DNA of 64,000 nt from CAIWHR01 sp963734085 (GCA_963734085.1 CAVTFT010000010.1:186001-250000), one strand, 5' to 3'; numbered from the stretch's first letter, positions 24,812 through 34,249 are shown. Numbers and translations are program-made. The notes: a model not told the origin generated them from the letters alone.

Positions 24812-27304
24812 ATGATGTTCTCGCGCAGCGGCGCCGAGCTCCGCGGGATCGCCTTGCTGACGGCGACGTATTTTGCGGCGGCCAAGTTTTCGCTGCTCCT
24901 CGCCATCCCGCCCGGTTATGCGACCGCCGTCTGGCCGCCCTCCGGCATTGCGCTGGCCGCGCTGCTGCTCGGGGGAACGCCCCTCTGGCCCGGCGTCTGG
25001 CTCGGCGCCGCGCTCACCAACCTGACGGTCCAGGGTTCGCCGCTCCTCGCCGGGCTGATCGCCACAGGCAACACGCTCGAAGCCGTTGCCGGCGCCGAGC
25101 TGGTCCGGCGCTGGGCCGGCGGTGGGCGGTTCGACAGCGGCGAGCAGGTCGTCAAATTCGTCGGCTCGATCGCGCTCAGCGCAACGATCGCCGCCTGCGT
25201 CGGCGTCTTCTCGCTCACGCTCAGGAATGCGCTGTCCTGGTCCGACTTCGGGCTCAACGCCTGGACCTGGTGGGAAGGCGACGCCGCAGGGATGGTCGTC
25301 GTCACGCCGCTGATCTTGAGCTTCAGCGCGCCCGGATGGCCGCGCTGGTCGCTGCCGAAAGCGATCGAAGCGAGCGCGCTGGCGGCATCGCTCGCGTTGG
25401 TATCGTTCGTCGTCTTCGGCGGTGTCCTCGCCAACGGCGCGTCGGCTCTCCTTTCCTTTCTCACGCTGCCGTTCATCGTCTGGGCGGCGATCCGCTTCAG
25501 CAAGCGCGAGGTGACCGGCGCCGCGGCGATCGTGTGCGTGATCGCGGCGGCCTACACAGTCAAGGGATCCGGTCCGTGGGGAGCGTTGCCGTCGAACCTC
25601 GCGCTGCTGGTTCTGCTCGCCTACACGAGCGCGCTCGTCATCACCGGCCTCGTGCTGACCGCCGTGATCGGCGAGCGTGAGCGGGCCATGGCGGAACTCG
25701 GCGACACCAACCAACTCCTTGCCCAGCGCGTCGCGGAGCGCACGCAGCTGCTCGAGGAGGCCAATCGCGCGCTACGCGCGGAGCTTGCCGAGCATGCGCG
25801 CCACGAAGAGATCGTGCGCGAGAACGAGGAGCGCTTCCGCCTCATCGTCGAGGGCGTCAAGGATTACGCCATTTTCATGCTCGATCGCGACGGCAACATC
25901 GCCACCTGGAACGCCGGGGCGCAGGCGATCAAGGGCTACACCGCCGCCGATGTCATCGGCACGCATTTCTCCCGCTTTTACACGCCCGAAGACCTCGCGC
26001 GGGGGTGGCCCGCGCACGAGCTCGAAGTCGCGCGCGCCGAAGGGCGCTTCGAAGACGAAGGCTGGCGCGTGCGCAAGGACGGCAGCCGCTTCTGGGCGAA
26101 CGTGATTATCACCGCGCTCTACGATGGCGAGCATCGGCTGCGCGGGTTTGCAAAAGTCACGCGCGACCTGACGGCGCGCCGGCGGATCGAAGCGCTGCAG
26201 GAGCGCGAGCGGCAGATGCACGAATTCCTGGCGATGCTGGGCCATGAGCTGCGAAACCCGCTGGCGGCGATCGCCAACGCGCTGGCGCTGATCCAAAGCA
26301 AGCCCGCTGCGGAGAAAGCGGAACTGCTGACTGTGATCGAACGGCAGTCCGCGCATTTGTCGCGCATCGTCGACGACCTGCTCGACGTCGGCAGGATTAC
26401 CCGGGGCAAGATCGTGCTGAAAAAGGAAATCCTCGATTTGAACGACGTCGTCTCCCGGGCGCTCGACGCCTCCCGCCCGCTGATCGATGCGCGCGGGCAC
26501 AACGTGAGCTTGCAGCTTGCAAGCAGCATCGTGCCGGTTGCTGCCGACCCGACGCGCCTCGCGCAGGTCGTGCAGAACCTCGTCGGCAATGCAGTGAAGT
26601 ACACGCCGGAACGGGGGCGCATCACGATCACGGCTGCGCGCGAGTCGGACAAGGCCGTGTTGAGAGTCCGGGACAGCGGGATCGGCATTCCCGCTGATCT
26701 CCTGCCCCGGGTGTTCGATCTCTTCGTTCAGGGCGATCGCTCGCTCGACCGCACCGACGGGGGACTAGGCATCGGCCTCACGCTGGTGAAGCGGCTGGTC
26801 GAGATGCACGGCGGCTCGGTCGAAGCGAAGAGCGCCGGTCCGGACAAGGGCAGCGAATTCACTGTCCTCCTTCCTCTTGCGCCCATTCACGATATCGCGC
26901 GCGAACCCACCGCGGAGGCAGCAGGAACGCCGACGCCGCGGCGCGTCCTTGTCGTCGACGACAACCGCGATGCCGCGAACACGCTGGCTGCGTTGCTCGA
27001 AACGATGGGTCACGACGTGCAAACGGCCTATGACGGACCGCACGCGGTTTCCGTGGCCGTCCACTACCGTCCGGATGCGGTCTTCCTCGACATCGGCCTC
27101 CCCGGGATGAACGGCTACGAAGTCGCCCGCGAGCTGCGGATGCTGCCCGGGCTCGCCGGCACGACGCTGATCGCGTTCACCGGTTATGGCCAGGATGAAG
27201 ATCGCCGGCGCGTGTTCGAGGCTGGATTCGACCATCACCTCGTGAAGCCGGCCGGGGCGCGCGATCTCGCACGCATCCTCGATGCGCTGCCGATGCCCGT
27301 CTAG
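24812..27304 (+). CDS. MASE1-PAS hybrid sensor histidine kinase
   Basis: An 830-residue membrane kinase. Residues 10-290 are a multi-helix MASE1 sensor (GYATAVWPPSGIALAALLLGG). A coiled linker follows, then a PAS domain near 340-460 (ERFRLIVEGVKDYAIFMLD). HisKA has phospho-acceptor His478 in MLGHELRNPLAAI. The ATPase domain is followed by a C-terminal receiver with Asp760 in AVFLDIGLPGMNGYE. The receiver at the C-terminus makes this a hybrid kinase needing a phosphotransfer partner. It lies 128 bases after ligD, with its own TATAAT. Confidence 0.95.
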   Translation: MMFSRSGAELRGIALLTATYFAAAKFSLLLAIPPGYATAVWPPSGIALAALLLGGTPLWPGVWLGAALTNLTVQGSPLLAGLIATGNTLEAVAGAELVRRWAGGGRFDSGEQVVKFVGSIALSATIAACVGVFSLTLRNALSWSDFGLNAWTWWEGDAAGMVVVTPLILSFSAPGWPRWSLPKAIEASALAASLALVSFVVFGGVLANGASALLSFLTLPFIVWAAIRFSKREVTGAAAIVCVIAAAYTVKGSGPWGALPSNLALLVLLAYTSALVITGLVLTAVIGERERAMAELGDTNQLLAQRVAERTQLLEEANRALRAELAEHARHEEIVRENEERFRLIVEGVKDYAIFMLDRDGNIATWNAGAQAIKGYTAADVIGTHFSRFYTPEDLARGWPAHELEVARAEGRFEDEGWRVRKDGSRFWANVIITALYDGEHRLRGFAKVTRDLTARRRIEALQERERQMHEFLAMLGHELRNPLAAIANALALIQSKPAAEKAELLTVIERQSAHLSRIVDDLLDVGRITRGKIVLKKEILDLNDVVSRALDASRPLIDARGHNVSLQLASSIVPVAADPTRLAQVVQNLVGNAVKYTPERGRITITAARESDKAVLRVRDSGIGIPADLLPRVFDLFVQGDRSLDRTDGGLGIGLTLVKRLVEMHGGSVEAKSAGPDKGSEFTVLLPLAPIHDIAREPTAEAAGTPTPRRVLVVDDNRDAANTLAALLETMGHDVQTAYDGPHAVSVAVHYRPDAVFLDIGLPGMNGYEVARELRMLPGLAGTTLIAFTGYGQDEDRRRVFEAGFDHHLVKPAGARDLARILDALPMPV

Positions 27305-27350
27305 CAATTCAGCGCGTATCGGCCTGTTGCCGGCAACGCTCGCCGCCCCA

Positions 27351-28764
27351 TCACACCGTCCGCAGGCTTGCGCCCTGGCGAACGAGCTCCGCGCGCACGT
27401 CGCCCGCCGGCACCGCCCGCGGCGTGCGGCGCGCCTTCGCCGCAAGCGCCGCACACACGCCAGCCGCGTGACCCGTCGCCATGACGATCGGCATGACCCG
27501 GTACGACGAATGCGCTTCGTGCGTCCCGGAAATGCAGCGTCCGGCGACGAGCAGGCCGTCCGTCTTCTGCGGCAGCAGGCAGCGCAGCGGAATGTCGTAG
27601 GCTTCGCCGGGCGGCAGGCGCTTCAGGATCGTCCCGCTGCCCTTCGGGTTGTGGATGTCGACCGGATAGGCGCCGCGCGCGATGGCGTCGTCGAACTTGC
27701 GCGCGCCGAGCACGTCGTCGGCATTGAGCTGGTAGTCCCCCAGGATCCGCCGCGTCTCGCGCACGCCGACGTTGACGCCGCTCTGCGCGACGTACGCGCG
27801 TTCGAACCCCGGGACGTACTTGCGGAAGAACGCGGCGATCTGGCGCATCTGACGGCGACCGGCCCACTCGGCGTAGCTCAGGTCCCAGACGTCGGTGCCG
27901 AGCACCCGGGTCACACGCGTGCTGTTGACGCTCACCTCGCGCTCGTGCGGTGTGGCAAAGAACAGCACGTCCTCGCGCGGCAGTTCGAGCTCGCCCGCTT
28001 CGGTCGCCCGGCGCACGAGGTCCCACAGGCCGTGCACGCCGCGCCATTGTTTCGGGTGCGCCCCAACGTAGCTCTCGAAGGCGGCGTGCTCGAAATCGAC
28101 GACCCGGAACATCAGTGTCATCGGCTGCACGAGCCCGTCGGCGCGGCCGATTTCGAACGGCGCACCCGCCTGCAGCGCGATATCGCCGTCGCCGGTGCAG
28201 TCGACGGTCACGCGCGCGCGGATCACGACCGGTCCGGACTTCGTTTCGAAGATGACGCCGTCGACGCGTCCATCGGTCGAGCACGCCGCTCGCGAACGCG
28301 TGCAGGAGGAACTCGACGCCCGCCTCGTCCAGCAACTCGAGCGCGACCAGCTTGAACGCTTCGGGATCGAACGGGACGACATAGCCGGTCGCGAGCGAAG
28401 GCGCGATGGCGCCGCCCTCCGTCACGAGACGCTCGAGGAGCTTCCTGAGGACGCCGGCCACCACGGCTTCGCCCGGACCATGATCGGTCGGCAGCAGCGT
28501 CGTCGCACCGGCCTTTTCGGGGACCTTCTGCTGCGTGTGGAACGACATCAGCGGCATCACCAGTGCCGCTGTCGCGTTGCCGCCGAAGAAGCCGTACCGC
28601 TCGGCGAGGATGACGCGCGCGCCCGCTTCTGCGGCGCCGAGAGCCGCGCCCAATCCCGCGGGCCCGCCGCCGACGACGAGCACGTCGGTCTCGCCGGCGA
28701 CGATCGCTCGCCGCGCGGGAAGGGCGCATTGCGCGGGACTCGCCGGTCGCGACAACGCGGGCAT
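27351..28764 (-). pseudogene. FAD-dependent oxidoreductase split by a one-base frameshift
   Basis: The first 163 codons from ATG 28764 give DVLVVGGGPAGLGAALGAAE (FAD loop) and RYGFFGGNATAALVMPL. The frame then fails. The next frame continues with RVDGVIFETKSG, VDCTGDGDIALQAG and a C-terminal RCISGTHEAHSSYRVMP. Removing one base of the GG at 28275-28276 restores GVL-DDG-RVDGVIF and a 470-residue protein of the FAD_oxidored family. Either the gene is newly inactivated or the sequence has an error. It follows the pyruvyl-transferase-like gene by 11 bases. Confidence 0.85.
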
Positions 28765-28775
28765 GTTCAGGACAT

Positions 28776-29924
28776 CTACGTTCGCGTGGCGACGCTGCCG
28801 TCCTCGACGGCCGTGCGATGCGTGAGCAACTCGAGGGCAATGCGCTGGGTTTCCTGCGCCCGCGCCTTCAGCGCCGGAAGCATCGCGGCGATGTGCGCGC
28901 GCAGCGCGTCCTTGCGGTCCCAGCATTCGTCGAGATAGGCGATCAGGCGACCGGCGTTGACGAGCTCGATCGGCGGCGTCGCGATCTCGAGATCCTCGAG
29001 AAAGCCCGAGACCTTGCTCGCGTACGGCAGCGCGACGAATGGCACGCCGCGAAGCGCGGCGAAGATGAGAAAGTGCAGGCGCATGCCGAGGACGAAGCTG
29101 AAGCGCTCCATCAGCGAAAGGAGCTGACCCGACGTGTACTCGCCTTTGAGCACCGCGGCGCGCTGCGCCCGCAGCATCCGCGCGATGACCGCGTGGCTGT
29201 GCTGCATGTCCTGGGCCGACCGCTCCATCGGCACGAAGACGACATCGGCATCGAAGCGGTCGACCATGAAGTCGGCGGCATTCGCGAGCAGCGCGTGGTA
29301 GAAATCCGGGTCCAGGTCCGGCGCCGCGACGCCGGGCTCGCGCACCGACATCCCGATGACCGGGTGATCGCGCGCGAGGCCCTCCTGCGCGAGTGCGTCC
29401 GGCGGCAGCGCCTCGGGCTCGAGCAGCAACGCCGGATCGCCGGTGATCACGATCTCGCGCTCGACGCCCGCCTCTTCGAGCGCCTTGTGTGCGCTCTTTT
29501 CCCGTACCGTGATCACGTCGACCTTGTTCAGGCACTCGCGCACCAGTGCTTGCGCGTTCGGATCCTTGAGCGGCCCGGCGCCAATCGCGTAGAGCATCAC
29601 CGGCACGCCGCTCTCCTGCGCGAGCACCGCTTCGCGCAGATACGTCTGCGCATCGGCGTCGTACAGGATGCCCCCGCCACCGAGGATGAACAGATCCAGC
29701 CGCTCGATTTCGGGCGCGATCTCGGCGCGCGAAAAGGTCCGCGCCGGAATTGCGCGGTCGACCTCGTGCCGGCGCCGCGTGTCGTCGGGGTTGCGCGTGA
29801 AAACGGTGATCTCGGCTTCGACCTCGGAGCGCAACTGCGCGATCATCGACTGCAGGATGGCCTCGTCGCCGAGATTCAACCCGCCGTACGAACCGCTGAT
29901 GCCGATCTTGTACGGGTCACTCAT
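28776..29924 (-). CDS. Polysaccharide pyruvyl transferase family protein
   Basis: A 382-residue protein of the CsaB/WcaK/EpsI family, which adds pyruvyl groups to cell-wall or exported polysaccharides. It shows KIGISGSYGGLNLGDEAILQ, FILGGGGILYDAD, YAIGAGPL, and a C-terminal half with GMRLHFLIFAALRGVPFVALPY, the conserved HxxxxAxxxxxP segment. ATG 29924 precedes the first strand; upstream extension is unsupported. The acceptor polymer cannot be told. It is co-directional with the frameshifted FAD gene. Confidence 0.9.
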   Translation of the reverse strand: MSDPYKIGISGSYGGLNLGDEAILQSMIAQLRSEVEAEITVFTRNPDDTRRRHEVDRAIPARTFSRAEIAPEIERLDLFILGGGGILYDADAQTYLREAVLAQESGVPVMLYAIGAGPLKDPNAQALVRECLNKVDVITVREKSAHKALEEAGVEREIVITGDPALLLEPEALPPDALAQEGLARDHPVIGMSVREPGVAAPDLDPDFYHALLANAADFMVDRFDADVVFVPMERSAQDMQHSHAVIARMLRAQRAAVLKGEYTSGQLLSLMERFSFVLGMRLHFLIFAALRGVPFVALPYASKVSGFLEDLEIATPPIELVNAGRLIAYLDECWDRKDALRAHIAAMLPALKARAQETQRIALELLTHRTAVEDGSVATRT

Positions 29925-29988
29925 CGCGGTAGCCGTCCCGTCGCAGGGTTCGCGCGCTCGCCCTACATCCCGATACTCCCCGTGCGTG

Positions 29989-30198
29989 TCAATGACTGCT
30001 CGCCCGCCGGCTGCGTCCCGCGGCCCTGAGCGCAACGGCGACCGCGAGGTTGATCGCCTGTTTCCGGGTGGTCGGTCGGCTGCGGCCGATGCAACCCCCC
30101 TGCTCCCACTCGTGGACGAACTGCTTCACGTTGCTGCTGACCGCACTCCAGCTGGTTCCTTTGTGCAGCGACATTTGTAGAGCCTTGCGAAAATCCAT
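29989..30198 (-). CDS. Small basic protein, DUF6496-like motif
   Basis: A 69-residue frame beginning MDFRKALQMSLHKGTSW, with VKQFVHEWEQGGCIG and TTRKQAINLAVAVALRAAG. The RKQAINLA segment resembles the DUF6496 core seen at 5701. An internal ATG at 30174 has AAGG 9 bases upstream and may be the true start. It is upstream of the pyruvyl-transferase-like gene, 64 bases away. Role unknown. Confidence 0.6.
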   Translation of the reverse strand: MDFRKALQMSLHKGTSWSAVSSNVKQFVHEWEQGGCIGRSRPTTRKQAINLAVAVALRAAGRSRRASSH

Positions 30199-30361
30199 CG
30201 TTCGCCGCGCGATGCGACTTTCGCCCCCCTACGCTAACGACTCGGGCATCGAGCCGCTGTCGGAAACCGGATGATTCGCGTGTAGGTGCCCGCCGACGCT
30301 CGATGCACTAGACTGTCCCCGCACGCGAGAACATTCATCCCCTTCCGCGGAGGTTCCGTCC

Positions 30362-31129
30362 ATGACGCTGCATCCGTTCGCTCTCACCGACAAGGTCGCG
30401 CTCGTCACCGGTGCGTATCGAGGCCTGGGTTTCGCCATCGCCAAAGGACTTGCGGAAGCCGGCGCGACGGTCGTGCTCAACGGCCGCAAGCCGGAAGCGC
30501 TCGCCGCGGCCGCAAAGGCGCTGACCGACGCGAGCCTCTCCGCGGCGACGGCGGTGTTCGACGTCACCGACGCGCAGGCGATCAGGCGCGGTGTGGACGG
30601 CATCGTCGCCTCCTACGGTCATCTCGACATCCTCGTCAACAACGCCGGCATCCAGCGGCGCAATCCGCTCGTCGACTTCGCGCAAAAGGATTGGGACGAC
30701 ATCATCGCGACCAATCTGACGGCGCCGTTCCTCGTGTCGCAGGCGGTGCTGCCCGGAATGATCGCGCGCAAGGCAGGCAAGATCATCCACATCGCGTCGC
30801 TGATGAGCGAGCTCGCGCGTCCCACCGTCGTCCCGTACACGGCGGCGAAGGGCGGTGTGCGGCAGCTGACGCGCGGGATGGCGGTCGAGCTCGCGCCGCA
30901 TGGCATCCAGGTCAATGCGATCGCGCCCGGCTATTTCGCCACGGAAATGAATCGCGCGCTGATCGACGACGCCGAGTTCAACGCGTGGGTGTGCAAGCGC
31001 ACGCCCGCCGGTCGCTGGGGCCAGCCCGACGAAATCGCCGGCCTCGCGGTGTTCCTCGCATCGGCCGCCGCGAACTACATGACGGGCCAGCTGCTGGTCA
31101 TCGATGGCGGAATGAGCGTCGCGCTGTGA
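30362..31129 (+). CDS. SDR dehydrogenase, gluconate 5-dehydrogenase-like
   Basis: A 255-residue NAD(P)-dependent reductase. It has LVTGAYRGLG (cofactor loop, with Tyr where Ser is usual), ILVNNAGIQRR, catalytic Ser146, Tyr159 and Lys163 (IHIASLMS and VPYTAAKGG), GIQVNAIAPGYFATEMN and an ending with MTGQLLVIDGGM. The NNAGIQRR motif and the length suit gluconate 5-dehydrogenase/2-deoxy-gluconate dehydrogenase relatives. Substrate remains inferred. Its 3' end is copied in the repeat at 31243. Confidence 0.9.
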   Translation: MTLHPFALTDKVALVTGAYRGLGFAIAKGLAEAGATVVLNGRKPEALAAAAKALTDASLSAATAVFDVTDAQAIRRGVDGIVASYGHLDILVNNAGIQRRNPLVDFAQKDWDDIIATNLTAPFLVSQAVLPGMIARKAGKIIHIASLMSELARPTVVPYTAAKGGVRQLTRGMAVELAPHGIQVNAIAPGYFATEMNRALIDDAEFNAWVCKRTPAGRWGQPDEIAGLAVFLASAAANYMTGQLLVIDGGMSVAL

Positions 31130-31290
31130 GCGGCGGAGAGGGGCCCCGCGCGCGGGTAGCGCGTGGGGATCGAAGCTAACGCGAATCAGCGCGGGCCGCC
31201 GACCCACCGTGTGCCACGAATCGCAATGCAGGTTCGGAGGCGGCGCTGTGAGCGGCGGAGAGCGGGGCTCCGCGCGCGGGTAGCACTTGG
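31121..31290. repeat. Two direct repeat copies at the 3' end of the SDR gene
   Basis: A stretch of about 45 bases at 31121-31168 (GCGCTGTGAGCGGCGGAGAG, then CCGCGCGCGGGTAGC) recurs with few changes at 31243-31289. The first copy contains the last two codons and stop of the SDR gene. This is a local duplication or a dispersed repeat that has captured the stop. Confidence 0.6.
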
Positions 31291-31621
31291 GATGCAGCCC
31301 CGGGGAAATCGAACGCCACCCGGTTCTCGCGTCCGCGGGAACGACGTACCGGGGGTTCGCGGGCGTAAGACGTGTCGGCCGACTCGCGTCTGGCAAGCTA
31401 ATTGCAGTACCCCCTGTACGGACCCATCGTCGCGATCGGGACGGGTGTCGTCTGCCCGGCGCCGTCACAGGACGCCGGAAAGCGCCACCGCGACCACCGC
31501 GGCGGCGATCATCATGTCGCGCACAATACCTTACGAAAGCGCACAGCTACTCCCGCGGCGGCTGGCGCGACACCCGCGCTTTGCCACATCGCGTACGGGG
31601 AACGGCGGATATCGAGAAGCC
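31291..31621. other. Intergenic region before the GGDEF gene
   Basis: It contains a sigma54-like site at 31391 and a GTAC palindrome (31404-31418 area). There is an open upstream extension of the GGDEF frame, including ATG 31514. I see no separate gene. Confidence 0.4.
31391..31406 (+). promoter_or_regulatory. Sigma54-type promoter upstream of GGDEF gene
   Basis: TGGCAAGCTAATTGCA has GG and TTGCA at exact spacing; only the sixth base departs from consensus. It lies 216 bases before GTG 31622, or 108 before ATG 31514, so the leader would be long unless the upstream start is used. Confidence 0.55.
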
Positions 31622-32701
31622 GTGTTCGCGAGCGAACTGAATCCGCCGGTTTCGCCTTCGCTCGGCCCGGATCGCGTGCGCGATCTCCGGTTCGTCCGGC
31701 GCATCCATCGGTTGCGCACGCTCGGCCTCGGGCTGGGCGTTCTTTGCGTCGCGGCGGTCATGCGCCTGCACCACGATGCGGCTGGCTGGTGGCTGCTGCT
31801 CGGCATCGATGGCTTTCTCTGGCCGCATATCGCGCTGTTGCTCGCGACGCACAGCGCCGATCCGCGCAGGACCGAGATGCGCAATCTGATGGTCGACTCC
31901 GCATTCGGCGGCGTCTGGATCGCCGTGATGCAGTTCAATCTGCTGCCGAGCGTGCTGCTGGTGACGATGCTTTCGGTCGACAAGGTGAGCGTCGGCGGCC
32001 CGCCGCTTCTCGCGCGCACGCTCGCCCTCCTCGTCGCCGGCTGCGCGCTCACGTCGGCGGCGCTCGGTTTTCCGGTCGACGTCCACACGCCGATGGCGGT
32101 CGTCGTCGCGTGCCTGCCGTTCCTGGTCGCGTATCCGATCGCGATCAGCAGCGTCACGTACGCGCTCGCGCGAAAGGTTTCGCACAAGACCCGCCGGCTC
32201 GAGGAGCTCGGCCGCACCGATGGACTCACCGGGCTCGGAAACCGCCGCCAGTGCTTCGCCGTCGCGGAAATCGAGCTCGAGCGCCACTTCCGCACCAAGC
32301 GGCCCGCGGTCCTCGTCATCCTCGACATCGACCGCTTCAAGGCGATCAACGATCGCTACGGCCACCCCGTGGGCGACGAGGTGCTCTGCGGCATCGCCGA
32401 AATCCTGCGCCAGTGCTGTCGCGCGACGGACACCGCGGCGCGCTACGGCGGCGACGAGTTCATGCTGATCCTGCCCGAGACCGACATCCAGGCCGCCGAG
32501 GAAGTGGCCGAGCGCGTGCGCGCGCAACTCGCGACACTCGTGCTCACGAACGCGCCCGACCTGCGCTGCACGATGAGCCTCGGCGCCGCGGAGGCGACGC
32601 GCGATGTCACCAACGTCGACATCTGGATCCGGCAGGCGGACGCTGCGCTCTATCGCGCCAAGGCGGCGGGGCGCGATCGGTTCGAGCCGGCGCCAAGCTA
32701 G
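31622..32701 (+). CDS. MASE2-GGDEF diguanylate cyclase
   Basis: Makes the second messenger c-di-GMP. From GTG 31622 it is 359 residues. The N-terminal half is a four- to five-helix MASE2-like membrane sensor (RRIHRLRTLGLGLGVLC; EMRNLMVDSAFGGVWIAVM). A GGDEF domain follows from about residue 195, with RTDGLTGLGNRR, ILDIDRFKAINDRYGHPVGDEVL and the intact active site RYGGDEFML. No RxxD inhibition site is obvious. ATG 31514 is an alternative start. It converges on the isomerase gene. Confidence 0.92.
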   Translation: MFASELNPPVSPSLGPDRVRDLRFVRRIHRLRTLGLGLGVLCVAAVMRLHHDAAGWWLLLGIDGFLWPHIALLLATHSADPRRTEMRNLMVDSAFGGVWIAVMQFNLLPSVLLVTMLSVDKVSVGGPPLLARTLALLVAGCALTSAALGFPVDVHTPMAVVVACLPFLVAYPIAISSVTYALARKVSHKTRRLEELGRTDGLTGLGNRRQCFAVAEIELERHFRTKRPAVLVILDIDRFKAINDRYGHPVGDEVLCGIAEILRQCCRATDTAARYGGDEFMLILPETDIQAAEEVAERVRAQLATLVLTNAPDLRCTMSLGAAEATRDVTNVDIWIRQADAALYRAKAAGRDRFEPAPS

Positions 32702-32816
32702 GTGTCATTCCCGCGAAGCCTGCCCCCGAGTGTTTGAGTCGGGGGGCGGCAATCCAGCGTCGTTCGATGCGATAGCAAGACACTGGGTCCCCGCGAGCGC
32801 GGGGACGACGGGAAAT
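32702..32816. repeat. Intergenic palindromic repeat in a convergent gap
   Basis: It contains TCATTCCCGCGAAG (32705-32718, the reverse of 10369-10382), GCCCCCGA with TCGGGGGGC (32722-32747) and a perfect hairpin GTCCCCGC-GAGC-GCGGGGAC (32787-32806). It fills the space between the GGDEF gene and the convergent isomerase gene, so it may act as a bidirectional terminator as well as being a dispersed repeat. Confidence 0.6.
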
Positions 32817-33638
32817 CTAATCGTCCTCGCCGGCGAGCGTCGCCGGACGACGGTCGAGGAGCCGATAGAGCCACGTCAGTCCCGCCGCGGTATTTTGCAG
32901 CGGCCGGTACTCGCAGCCGACCCAGCCGTCGTATTTCATGTCGTCGAGCTGCTTGAAGATCCACGCGTAATTGATCTCGCCCACGTCGGGCTCGTGCCGC
33001 CCCGGCACGCCGGCGATCTGGATGTGCCCGATGTGCGGCAGCATTCGCCGGATACGGTCGGTCAGATCGCCGCCGACGATCTGCGCATGATAGAGATCCA
33101 TCTGCACCTTGAGGTTCGGCAGCCCGACTTCCTCGCGGATCGCGTGCGCCTCCTCCTGCGTCGACAGCAGATAGCCAGGCATGTCGCGGGGATTGAGCGG
33201 CTCGATCAGTACGGTGACGCCCTGCTCCTGCGCCTCGGTGCACGCGAAGCGCAGGTTGCGCACGAACGTTGCGCGTTGCCGCGCGCGCTCGTCGGCGCCG
33301 GCATCGGCAGCGACGAGACCCGCCATCGCGTGCACGCGGCGGCAGCCCACCGTCTGCGCATAACGGAGCGCGGTGGCGAAGCTCGCCGCGAAGTCGTGCT
33401 CGCGTCCCGGCAGTGCCGCCGTGCCGCGCTCGCCGGCGGTCCAGTCGCCCGGCGGCGCGTTGAGCAGCACCATTTCGAGCTGATGCTGCTTGAGGAGCGC
33501 GGCGACGTCCTTTGCCGGCACCTCGTAGGGGAATGCGCATTCGACGGCGCGAAACCCCGCATGCGCCGCCTCGGCGAAGCGTTCGAGGAACGGGACCTCG
33601 TTGAACAGGAACGTGAGGTTCGCGGCAAACCGTGGCAT
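32817..33638 (-). CDS. hyi: Hydroxypyruvate isomerase / 2-oxo-tetronate isomerase family protein
   Basis: A 273-residue TIM-barrel enzyme of the xylose-isomerase-like family. It begins MPRFAANLTFLFNEVPFLERF, the Hyi signature, and has GFRAVECAFPYE, VHAMAGL, VLIEPLNPRDMPGY with the catalytic/metal Glu, QMDLYHAQI, GHIQIAGVPGRHEP and GCEYRP with the second Glu. It interconverts hydroxypyruvate and tartronate semialdehyde or the C4 homologue. No glyoxylate carboligase or tartronate semialdehyde reductase is adjacent. ATG 33638 is preferred to 33668. Confidence 0.9.
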   Translation of the reverse strand: MPRFAANLTFLFNEVPFLERFAEAAHAGFRAVECAFPYEVPAKDVAALLKQHQLEMVLLNAPPGDWTAGERGTAALPGREHDFAASFATALRYAQTVGCRRVHAMAGLVAADAGADERARQRATFVRNLRFACTEAQEQGVTVLIEPLNPRDMPGYLLSTQEEAHAIREEVGLPNLKVQMDLYHAQIVGGDLTDRIRRMLPHIGHIQIAGVPGRHEPDVGEINYAWIFKQLDDMKYDGWVGCEYRPLQNTAAGLTWLYRLLDRRPATLAGEDD

Positions 33639-34171
33639 GGTGCCTTTCGGTCCTGCGCCCTTTGGCACGCGGACGTTTGTTCTTGATTCGTGGCGCGCGA
33701 CGGCGCGGACCGCAACTGGCCCGCTTCAATGACGCAGTCAAGTGTGCACCGCGAAATCGCAACACGCAAACGGGCGTGGCGATCACCTGCACGCGGCTGT
33801 TCGCGCTTCCGCAGCCGGCCGTCTACCACCGGTTGTCGTCTGCAGACCGTTTCGCGCCGCGCCGCTCCCATTCATGACAGCGGGCGCGACTTCGCCGCTG
33901 CGGCGCTGTCCAAACGTGGTCATTTGTGCATTGCGGGCCTCTCGCGTTACGGCTCGCGGATGTTGCGTATGCACATGAATTCCCTCTTGGTGACAAGGCG
34001 AAATGGGCTGTCGCAAAACTGCAACGTATCGGTCACCGTTCGTCGGCTTCGCCGCCTGTGGACAAGGCGGTGGATTGGCGGTGGAAAGTCGTTGGATATG
34101 CCGGAATCCGCGCTGCAGACGGCTGTTTTTGTTGTCCTTTTGACGCCCTCGTTCTGTGCATCAAAAAGCGC
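33639..34171. other. 533-base region with no convincing gene
   Basis: Base composition drops toward AT in the second half (33980-34170), and no frame has a ribosome-binding site plus coding-like codon use on either strand. It precedes the nrdA promoter and may hold further regulatory sites. Confidence 0.4.
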
Positions 34172-34200
34172 TTGCCAAGTCGGGGGCTCGCCACTATGCT
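34172..34200 (+). promoter_or_regulatory. Sigma70 promoter of the nrd operon
   Basis: TTGCCA (34172-34177), a 17-base spacer and TATGCT (34195-34200). The -10 hexamer lies inside the first NrdR box, as expected for NrdR repression. The predicted start near 34207 gives a leader of about 220 bases. Confidence 0.65.
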
Positions 34201-34237
34201 TTGTGTTCATCGGCCACTTGAACACTAGATGTAGTAG
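34191..34237 (+). promoter_or_regulatory. Pair of NrdR boxes
   Basis: Box 1 is CCACTATGCTTTGTGT (34191-34206) and box 2 is ACACTAGATGTAGTAG (34222-34237). They match the palindromic NrdR consensus at 11 and 12 of 16 positions by my count. Starts are 31 bases apart, three helical turns, the spacing at which NrdR binds as a cooperative repressor of ribonucleotide reductase genes. Confidence 0.75.
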
Positions 34238-34249
34238 ATTTTGATTTGC

